64,000 nucleotides of DNA from Cognatiluteimonas lumbrici (GTDB lineage Bacteria; Pseudomonadota; Gammaproteobacteria; Xanthomonadales; Xanthomonadaceae): assembly GCF_006476065.1 (NCBI RefSeq), contig NZ_ML636798.1:62001-126000 (forward strand). The letters run 5' to 3'. The notes beneath the pieces are model-generated. The model worked only from the letters and a program-made list of their open reading frames with translations, was not told where the DNA came from and searched no databases. Positions 57,164 through 64,000 of this stretch are shown piece after piece (the first letter of the stretch is position 1; each line of letters starts with the position of its first letter). A program made the position numbers and the translations under genes.

Positions 57164-58640
57164 CCATCGCCCCCATCCGCGCACCCGTCCGCGCCTCCTC
57201 CGGCCCGGCCGCAGCGTCCTGGCCGCCCTCGCCACCGCGCTGCTCGCCAGCGCCTGCGCGGTGGGCCCGGACTACGTGAGGCCCGAGCTCCCGGTGCAGC
57301 AGCGCTTCGTGCGCGCCACGGCCGCGGCGCCAGTGCCGATGCCGGCCGCGGACGCCGGGTTCTGGCATCGCTTCGACGACCCGGTGCTCGACCGGCTGGT
57401 CGAGGAAGCGCTGCTCGCCAACCACGACCTGCGGATCGCGCTTGCACGCTACGACCGGGCCAACGCGCTGCTGCGCGGGGCCGGCTTCGACCGCTTCCCC
57501 ACGGTGACGGCGCAGGCGACCGCCAGCGACGCGCGCGCCAGTGCCGGGCAGATGCCCGGGGCGACCCGCGCCGAGCGCGACGTCCGCAGCAGCGAGGCGG
57601 GCATCGTCGCGTCCTGGGAGCTCGACCTGTTCGGGCGCGTGCGCCGCGGCGTCGAGGCCAGCCGCGCCGATACCGCGGCCAGCGCCGCCGACTTGGCGGC
57701 CGCGCAGGTCGCGATCGTGGGCGAAGTGGCGAACGGCTACCTCGGGCTGCGCGGACTGCAGGAGCGCCTGCGCGTGGCCAGGGCCAACGCCGACAACCAG
57801 CGCGAGACCCTGCGCCTGGTGGACGCGCGCTTCGACGCCGGCCGCGGCACCGCGTTCGACACCTCGCGCGCACGCGCCCAGCTCGAAACCACGCTGGCGC
57901 GGTTGCCGGCGCTGGAGGCGGAGATCGCGACCACCATGCACCGGCTCGCGGTGCTGACCGGGCGCACGCCCGACGCCCTGGTCGCGCTGCTGGAAGCGCC
58001 GACCGGCCTGCCGACGGTGCCCGCCCGACCCGCGTCCGGCACCCCGGGCGAGCTCCTGCGCCGGCGCCCGGACGTCATCGCCGCCGAGCAGCGCCTGCAC
58101 GCGGCCACCGCGCGCATCGGGGTCGCGACCGCCGACCTGTTCCCGCGCTTCACCCTGGGCGGCCTGCTCGGCAGCCACGCGCTGGAGGGCAGCAGCCTGT
58201 TCGAGCGCGACAGCGAGACCCGGCTGGTCGCGCTGGGCATCGACTGGTCGTTCCTGGACGTGGGGCGCGTGCGCGCGCGGATCGCCGCAGCCGATGCCGA
58301 CGCCGCCGGCGAGCTCGCCCGCTACGAGCAGGCCGTGCTGCGCGCGCTGGAGGACACCGAGAACGCGCTGGTGCGCAGCAGTCGCGCGCGCGAGGAGGAC
58401 GCGCACCTGCAACGGGCCGCCGCCGACAGCGCGCACGCCGCGGAGCTCGCGCGGATCCGGTTCGAGGCCGGCGCCGCCGACCTGTTCGAAGTGCTCGACG
58501 CCGAGCGCACGCAGTTGCAGGCGCAGGATGCCTTCGCCGCCGCGCGCACCCGCAGCGCGACCAGCGCGGTCGCGCTGTACCGGGCGATGGCGGGCGGCTG
58601 GCCGTCGCGCCTGCCGCAACGCCCGCAACCCCGGCAATGA
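57156..58640 (+). CDS. Outer-membrane efflux channel lipoprotein (OprM/NodT family)
   Basis: 494 residues. Lipoprotein signal with LLASACAVGPDY (lipidated Cys at about residue 34), then the TolC-like fold as two repeats: about 60-260 (FWHRFDDPVLDRLVEEALLA, DVRSSEAGIVASWELDLFGR) and about 290-480 (RRRPDVIAAEQRLHAATARI, LVALGIDWSFLDVGRVRARI, FEAGAADLFEVLDAERTQLQ). Completes the tripartite pump. ATG at 57156 overlaps the pump gene. A strong terminator follows directly. Confidence 0.93.
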   Translation: MHDHRPHPRTRPRLLRPGRSVLAALATALLASACAVGPDYVRPELPVQQRFVRATAAAPVPMPAADAGFWHRFDDPVLDRLVEEALLANHDLRIALARYDRANALLRGAGFDRFPTVTAQATASDARASAGQMPGATRAERDVRSSEAGIVASWELDLFGRVRRGVEASRADTAASAADLAAAQVAIVGEVANGYLGLRGLQERLRVARANADNQRETLRLVDARFDAGRGTAFDTSRARAQLETTLARLPALEAEIATTMHRLAVLTGRTPDALVALLEAPTGLPTVPARPASGTPGELLRRRPDVIAAEQRLHAATARIGVATADLFPRFTLGGLLGSHALEGSSLFERDSETRLVALGIDWSFLDVGRVRARIAAADADAAGELARYEQAVLRALEDTENALVRSSRAREEDAHLQRAAADSAHAAELARIRFEAGAADLFEVLDAERTQLQAQDAFAAARTRSATSAVALYRAMAGGWPSRLPQRPQPRQ

Positions 58641-58669
58641 AAAAAGCCCGCGATCGCTCGCGGGCTTTT
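58641..58669. terminator. Bidirectional intrinsic terminator between the efflux operon and tsf
   Basis: An A-run (58640-58645), stem GCCCGCGA (58646-58653), loop TCGC, stem TCGCGGGC (58658-58665) and TTTT. The A-run on one side and T-run on the other allow it to end both the plus-strand channel gene and the minus-strand rpsB-tsf message. It therefore also separates tsf from pyrH transcriptionally. Confidence 0.9.
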
Positions 58670-58694
58670 CGTTGTTGCCGAAGCGGGTGGCGGC

Positions 58695-59570
<876 letters not shown>

Positions 59571-59586
59571 GGGGGTAGGTCTCCTG

Positions 59587-60465
59587 TTATTCGGCGGCGT
59601 CGGCGGCCGGTGCTTCGGTCGCCGCGGGGGCTTCGGCCTCGGCGGCCGGAGCCTCGGCAGCCGGGGCCTCTTCGGCCTTGGCGGCGGCCTTCTTCGCCGG
59701 CGCCTTGCGCGCGCTGCGGCGCGCCGGCTTCTCGCCCTCGGCCTCGGCGAACTCGTCCTCGCGCACGCTCGCGGCCTGCGGCGCGGCGGCCTTGCCCTCG
59801 AGCACCGCGTCGGCGGCGGCGCGCGCGTACAGCTGCACCGCGCGGATCGCGTCGTCGTTGCCCGGGATGGCGTAGTCCACCAGCGCCGGGTCGTAGTTGG
59901 TGTCGACCACCGCGATCACCGGGATGCCCAGCTTGCGGGCTTCCTTGACCGCGATGTCCTCGTGGCCGATGTCGATCACGAACAGCGCGTCGGGCAGGCG
60001 GTTCATGTCCTTGATGCCGCCCAGCGAGGCTTCCAGCTTCTCGCGCTCGCGGCGCAGGCCCAGCACCTCGTGCTTGACCAGCTTCTCGAAGGTGCCGTCG
60101 GTCTCGGCGGCCTCGAGCTCCTTGAGCCGGCCGACCGACTTCTTCACGGTGGCGAAGTTGGTCAGGGTGCCGCCCAGCCAGCGCTGGGTCATGTACGGCA
60201 TGCCGCAACGCTCGGCCTCTTCCTTCACGGCGTCGCGCGCGGAGCGCTTGGTGCCGACGAACAGGATCAGGCCGCGCTTCTGGGCGATGCCCGAGATGAA
60301 GTTCATCGCGTCGTTGAACAGCGGAACCGTCTTCTCGAGGTTGATGATGTGGATCTTGCCGCGGGCGCCGAAGATGTACGGGCCCATCTTCGGGTTCCAG
60401 TAGCGGGTCTGGTGGCCGAAATGGACGCCGGCTTCCAGCATCTGGCGCATGGTGATCTGGGGCAT
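59587..60465 (-). CDS. rpsB: 30S ribosomal protein S2
   Basis: 292 residues against 241 in Escherichia coli; the extra part is an Ala/Pro/Glu/Lys-rich tail from about residue 230 ([20 protein letters not shown] and similar). Core motifs: [94 protein letters not shown] and [14 protein letters not shown]. Start at 60465 matches the family; the open frame continues upstream through the leader without a stop but is not conserved coding. Promoter and leader are described separately. Confidence 0.97.
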   Translation of the reverse strand: MPQITMRQMLEAGVHFGHQTRYWNPKMGPYIFGARGKIHIINLEKTVPLFNDAMNFISGIAQKRGLILFVGTKRSARDAVKEEAERCGMPYMTQRWLGGTLTNFATVKKSVGRLKELEAAETDGTFEKLVKHEVLGLRREREKLEASLGGIKDMNRLPDALFVIDIGHEDIAVKEARKLGIPVIAVVDTNYDPALVDYAIPGNDDAIRAVQLYARAAADAVLEGKAAAPQAASVREDEFAEAEGEKPARRSARKAPAKKAAAKAEEAPAAEAPAAEAEAPAATEAPAADAAE

Positions 60466-60659
60466 TGCTGCGACTCCGATATGGAATCCGCCGCCCGGAC
60501 AGGTGAGGGCGGTGGGCCGCCGCGTGGGCGGGCCGTGGATTCCGGGGTTGGGCCTCCCCGTCCGCTTCCATGGCCGAACTTCCTGGCGGAAGCACCCCGG
60601 CATGGTGGGTGGCGGTCGGGTGTGTATTCGGTGGTGACGCCCACCGTGGGCGGTGTAAC
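60466..60659 (-). promoter_or_regulatory. Long 5' leader of rpsB-tsf
   Basis: From the inferred transcription start near 60659 to the rpsB ATG there are about 190 nt without a gene. Several GC-rich inverted repeats are visible, for example GCCCACGG/CCGTGGGC at the 5' end. In Escherichia coli and other gammaproteobacteria S2 represses its own operon through the rpsB leader; an equivalent role here is likely but I have not identified the S2-binding fold. Confidence 0.45.
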
Positions 60660-60665
60660 CGGCGA

Positions 60666-60694
60666 ATTATAGGGAGTGTGCCGGGCCCGGGCAA
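60666..60694 (-). promoter_or_regulatory. Strong sigma70 promoter for rpsB
   Basis: On the minus strand TTGCCC (60694-60689), a 17-bp spacer and a perfect TATAAT (60671-60666). Predicted start near 60659. It is back to back with the map promoter region. Confidence 0.75.
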
Positions 60695-60711
60695 GCAGCC
60701 ACCGGCTGGGG

Positions 60712-60723
60712 GATAATGGGCCG
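60712..60723 (+). promoter_or_regulatory. -10 element six bases before map start (leaderless candidate)
   Basis: GATAAT (60712-60717) is followed by GGGCCG and the map ATG at 60724. The transcript would start at the ATG itself. No Shine-Dalgarno and no clear -35 are present. Confidence 0.4.
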
Positions 60724-61518
60724 ATGAGCATCGACATCAAGACCCCGGCCGAGCTGGAGAAGATGCGGGTGGCCGGGCGGCTGGCCGCCGAAGTCCTGCA
60801 GGTCGTCGCCCCGCACGTGAAGCCCGGCGTGACCACCGCCGAGCTGGACCGCATCTGCCACGACCACATCGTGAACGTGCAGAAGGCGATCCCGGCCAAC
60901 ATCGGCTACGGCGGCGGCCCCGGCCGCATCCCGTTCCCGGCCACCGTCTGCACCTCGGTCAACAACGTCATCTGCCACGGCATCCCCAGCGAGGGCAAGG
61001 TGCTGAAGGACGGCGACATCCTGAACATCGACGTCACCGTGATCAAGGACGGCTGGCACGGCGACACCAGCCGCATGTACTACGTCGGCGAGCCTTCGGT
61101 GATGGCGCGCCGGCTGGTGGAGGCCACCCGCGAGGCGATGTTCCGCGGCATCCGCGCGGTGAAGCCGGGCGCCACCCTCGGCGACGTCGGCCACGCCATC
61201 CAGCAGTACGCCGAGTCCGAGCGCTTCAGCGTGGTCCGCGAGTACTGCGGCCACGGCATCGGCAAGGTCTACCACGACGAGCCGCAGGTGCTGCATTACG
61301 GCCGCCCCGGCACCGGCGTGGTGCTGAAGGAAGGCATGACTTTCACCATCGAGCCGATGATCAACGAGGGCAGCCGCCACACCCGGCTGCTGCCCGACGC
61401 CTGGACCGTGGTCACCAAGGACCGCAAGCTCTCGGCGCAGTGGGAGCACACGGTCGCGGTGACCGCCGACGGGGTCGAGATCCTGACCCGGCTGCCAGGC
61501 GACGACAACGACCTGTGA
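60724..61518 (+). CDS. map: Methionine aminopeptidase, type I
   Basis: 264 residues. Removes the initiator Met from nascent proteins. The five metal ligands of the pita-bread fold are in ILNIDVTVIKDGWHGDTSRM (two Asp), REYCGHGIGKVYHDEPQVLH (His), FTIEPMINEG (Glu) and LSAQWEHTVAVT (Glu). ATG at 60724 agrees with family length; an upstream in-frame codon is not supported. Divergent from rpsB and overlapping glnD by 4 bp (GTGA). Confidence 0.97.
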   Translation: MSIDIKTPAELEKMRVAGRLAAEVLQVVAPHVKPGVTTAELDRICHDHIVNVQKAIPANIGYGGGPGRIPFPATVCTSVNNVICHGIPSEGKVLKDGDILNIDVTVIKDGWHGDTSRMYYVGEPSVMARRLVEATREAMFRGIRAVKPGATLGDVGHAIQQYAESERFSVVREYCGHGIGKVYHDEPQVLHYGRPGTGVVLKEGMTFTIEPMINEGSRHTRLLPDAWTVVTKDRKLSAQWEHTVAVTADGVEILTRLPGDDNDL

Positions 61519-64000
61519 GCACCCCCCAGCCCCGGCCGGCGAGCGACGACGCGGGCTGGGCAGCCACCGCCCGCGCGGCGCTGGCCCGGGATGACGCCGC
61601 CTTCGCCGCGCGCTTCGACGCCGGCGAGGACATCGACCGCCTGCTGGCCGCGCGCGCCCGCGCCGTGGACCAGTGGGTGCGCCAGGCCTGGGAGCGTTGC
61701 ATCGGCCCCGAGCCGACCGACCTGGGCCTGTTCGCGATCGGCGGCTACGGCCGCGGCGAGCTGTTCCCGCATTCGGACATCGACCTGCTGGTGCTGGCCG
61801 AGCCGGCCGCGCAGCAGGCCCAGCACGACGCGCTGGCGCGCCTGTTCGCGCTGCTCTGGGACGCCGGCCTGCCGGTCGGGCACGCGGTGCGCTCGGCCGC
61901 CGAGTGCACCGAGGCCGCGGCCGCCGACATCACCGTGCTGACCGCGATGCTGGAGGCGCGCGCGCTGCAGACCAACGCCGCCGAGATCGCGCGCCTGCAG
62001 GACGCGGTCTCGCCGCAGCGGGTGTGGCCGCCGCGCGACTACTTCCTGGCCAAGCGCGCCGAGCAGCGCGAGCGGCACGCGCGCTTCGACGACACCGCCG
62101 ACAACCTCGAGCCCAACCTGAAGGACGGCCCCGGCGGCCTGCGCGACGTGCAGACGCTGCACTGGATGGCGCTGCGCGTGCTCGGCGCGCGCGGCCTGGA
62201 ACCGCTGGTCGCGCTGGGCCAGTTCGGCGCCGACGAGTACGCGACCCTGGAACGCCAGCGGCGCGAGCTGTCGCGCCTGCGCTGGGGCCTGCACCTCGTC
62301 GCCGGGCGGCGCGAGGAGCGCCTGCGCTTCGACTACCAGAAGGCGCTGGCCGCGCGCCTCGGCCACACCGGCGACGCCGGCAACCTCGCGGTCGAGCAGA
62401 TGATGCAGGGCTTCTACCGCAGCGCCGCGCTGGTGCTGCGGATCAACGAGCGCCTGCTGCAACGCTTCGAGGAACAGCTCGAGGGCGATGCCGAGGACGT
62501 GCCGCTGCAGGACGGCTTCGCCGCGCAGCGCGACTACCTGCGCGCGACCGACCCGGCGTGGCCGCGCGGCATGGACGACGTGTTCGACCTGTTCGAGGCG
62601 TGGGCGGCGCACCCGGGGCTGCGCGGGCTGCACTCGCAGACCGCGCGCGCGCTGGCCGAGTCGCTCTCGACACTGGGCGACTACGCCGGCGCGACCGCGG
62701 AGCAGCGCGCGCGCTTCATGGCCTTGCTGCGCGGTCCCGAGCCGGTGGCCACGCTCACGCGCATGGCGCGGCTGGGCGTGCTCGCGCGCTGGATCCCGGC
62801 CTTCGCGCAGGTGTCCGGGCGCATGCAGTTCGACCTGTTCCACGTGTACACCGTGGACCAGCACACCATGGCGGTGCTGCGGAACATCGCCGGCTTCGCC
62901 GCGCGTACCCCGGACCCGCGCTTCTCGATCGTGCACAACGTGTGGCCGCGGCTGCGCAAGCCGGAACTGCTGCTGCTCGCCGCGCTGTTCCACGACATCG
63001 CCAAGGGCCGCGGCGGCGACCACTCCGAGCTCGGCGAGGTGGACGCACGCGAGTTCTGCGCCGCGCACGGCCTGAGCGAGGGCGAGACTGCGCTGGTCGC
63101 CTGGCTGGTGCGCCACCACCTGCTGATGTCGGTGACCGCGCAGAAGCAGGACATCAGCGATCCCGAGGTCATCCATCGCTTCGCGAGCAAGGTCGCCGAC
63201 CGCGAGCGCCTGGACCTGCTCTACCTGCTGACCTGCGCCGACATCGCCGGCACCTCGCCCAAGCTGTGGAACGCCTGGAAGGACCGCCTGCTGGCCGATC
63301 TCTACACCGCCACCCGCATGGCCCTGCGCCGCGGCCTGGAGCATCCGCTCGACGCCGAGGAGCGGATCGGCGAGACCCGCGACCACGCCCGCGCGCGCCT
63401 GCTCGACGCCGGCCTGGACGAGGACGAGATCGAGTCGCTGTTCGCGCGCATGCCCGAGACCAGCTTCCTGCGCGGCCGCGCCGACAGCGTCGCCTGGCAG
63501 GCGCAGGTGCTGCATCGCATGCGTCCCGGCCATGGGCTGGCGGTGCGCGCGCGCCGCCTCATGCAGCACGCCGGCGCGCTCGAGGTGTTCGTGCACGCGC
63601 CCGACCGCGACGGCCTGTTCGCCGCGATCGTGGCCTCGCTCGACCGGCTCGGCCTGGCCATCCAGCAGGCGCGGTTGCTGCTGGGCGGCGAGGGCACGGT
63701 GTTCGACACCTTCGAGGTGCTGCCCTCGGATCCGCAGCGGCCGGTGGAACCCGCCGCCGTGGAGCGTGCGCTGCAGGAAGCGCTGTCGCGCGCCGACCTC
63801 GACGCGGTGCGCCCGCCGCGCCGTGCGCAGCCGCGCCACCTGCGCCACTTCCGGCTGGTGCCGCAGGTCGGCTTCGACACCGCCGAGAACGGCACCCGCA
63901 CGCTGCTGAGCCTGGTGTCCACCGACCGCCCCGGCCTGCTCGCCGACGTCACCCGCGTGCTGCGCCAGCAGCGCCTGCGCGTGCACGACGCGCGCATCGC
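61515..64000 (+). CDS. glnD: Bifunctional PII uridylyltransferase/uridylyl-removing enzyme, C-terminally cut by the window edge
   Basis: About 828 residues are present and the frame is open at the edge. GlnD senses glutamine and adds or removes UMP on PII proteins (GlnB/GlnK), controlling nitrogen assimilation. Nucleotidyltransferase domain about 70-330 with GGYGRGELFPHSDIDLLVL; the GlnD-specific NLKDGPGGLRDVQTLHWMAL; the HD hydrolase domain about 440-620 with LAALFHDIAKGRGGDHSELG and LVRHHLLMSVTAQKQDI; ACT1 at about 690-770 (ALEVFVHAPDRDGLFAAIVA); and the start of ACT2 (LLSLVSTDRPGLLADVTRVL). GTG at 61515 overlaps the map stop. Only the last part of ACT2 is missing. Confidence 0.96.
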   Translation, partial: MSTPQPRPASDDAGWAATARAALARDDAAFAARFDAGEDIDRLLAARARAVDQWVRQAWERCIGPEPTDLGLFAIGGYGRGELFPHSDIDLLVLAEPAAQQAQHDALARLFALLWDAGLPVGHAVRSAAECTEAAAADITVLTAMLEARALQTNAAEIARLQDAVSPQRVWPPRDYFLAKRAEQRERHARFDDTADNLEPNLKDGPGGLRDVQTLHWMALRVLGARGLEPLVALGQFGADEYATLERQRRELSRLRWGLHLVAGRREERLRFDYQKALAARLGHTGDAGNLAVEQMMQGFYRSAALVLRINERLLQRFEEQLEGDAEDVPLQDGFAAQRDYLRATDPAWPRGMDDVFDLFEAWAAHPGLRGLHSQTARALAESLSTLGDYAGATAEQRARFMALLRGPEPVATLTRMARLGVLARWIPAFAQVSGRMQFDLFHVYTVDQHTMAVLRNIAGFAARTPDPRFSIVHNVWPRLRKPELLLLAALFHDIAKGRGGDHSELGEVDAREFCAAHGLSEGETALVAWLVRHHLLMSVTAQKQDISDPEVIHRFASKVADRERLDLLYLLTCADIAGTSPKLWNAWKDRLLADLYTATRMALRRGLEHPLDAEERIGETRDHARARLLDAGLDEDEIESLFARMPETSFLRGRADSVAWQAQVLHRMRPGHGLAVRARRLMQHAGALEVFVHAPDRDGLFAAIVASLDRLGLAIQQARLLLGGEGTVFDTFEVLPSDPQRPVEPAAVERALQEALSRADLDAVRPPRRAQPRHLRHFRLVPQVGFDTAENGTRTLLSLVSTDRPGLLADVTRVLRQQRLRVHDARI

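Noticed and set aside
53006-57235. A 1409-residue open frame on the minus strand opposite the efflux adaptor and pump
   Set aside because: Repetitive His/Arg/Asp-rich translation without domains; the pump itself is full length and has all key residues.

Overview
The window is chromosomal DNA of a high-GC (roughly 70 percent by eye) gammaproteobacterium. The order rpsB-tsf-pyrH-frr-uppS-cdsA-dxr-rseP-bamA-lpxD-fabZ-lpxA-lpxB-rnhB-dnaE-accA-tilS-xseB-ispA, together with maf-rng-yhdP-tldD/darP/pmbA and eno-ftsB-ispD, points to the Xanthomonadaceae (Lysobacter/Luteimonas-like). Genus is inferred from gene order and protein character only. Coding is dense: no gap exceeds 300 bp unless the in-frame extension ahead of the efflux adaptor is discounted. 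I see no tRNA, rRNA, CRISPR array, insertion sequence or prophage.

Region 1 (1-8.4 kb). The tail of a glutathione-reductase-like gene is followed by a YCII-VOC-ECF sigma operon on the minus strand, a second YCII gene and an N-formylglutamate amidohydrolase on the plus strand, an exported S9 peptidase, parE and a small exported protein. The sigma factor has the long C-terminal extension and YCII partners of the ECF42 type, and a matching promoter signature lies in front of its operon.

Region 2 (8.4-25.1 kb). Plus-strand housekeeping genes: pyrG-kdsA, a low-GC palindromic element, eno-ftsB-ispD-rlmH, a TonB-like protein, then (after two minus-strand genes) maf-rng-yhdP-tldD, and darP/pmbA divergent from each other. 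Four-base start/stop overlaps show tight translational coupling. The ispD-rlmH junction looks like a fusion of two ancestral clusters, because ispF does not follow ispD and nadD-rsfS do not precede rlmH.

Region 3 (25.1-30.7 kb). An envelope accessory block: two DUF4870 proteins in tandem, an SH3/M48 metallopeptidase overlapping a CHASE2 membrane sensor that lacks a recognisable output domain, and a divergent Yip1-family membrane protein.

Region 4 (30.7-60.5 kb, minus strand). The large lipid/envelope/replication/translation operon. It is interrupted twice: a cation diffusion facilitator sits between pyrH and frr, and a complete LysR-RND tripartite efflux locus sits between tsf and pyrH. The efflux genes run against the surrounding operon. 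dnaE and lpxB each carry four copies of the heptamer GGAACGG inside the reading frame. Two near-identical REP-like hairpins lie at tilS/xseB and pyrH/CDF.

Region 5 (60.5-64 kb). Divergent from rpsB, map and glnD run to the right edge, where glnD is cut within its second ACT domain.

Recurrent small-scale signals: a strong sigma70 promoter and a roughly 190-nt leader for rpsB, a good promoter for dnaE, one clear bidirectional terminator, and several genes whose -10-like hexamer lies only 6-7 nt before the ATG, suggesting leaderless mRNAs.
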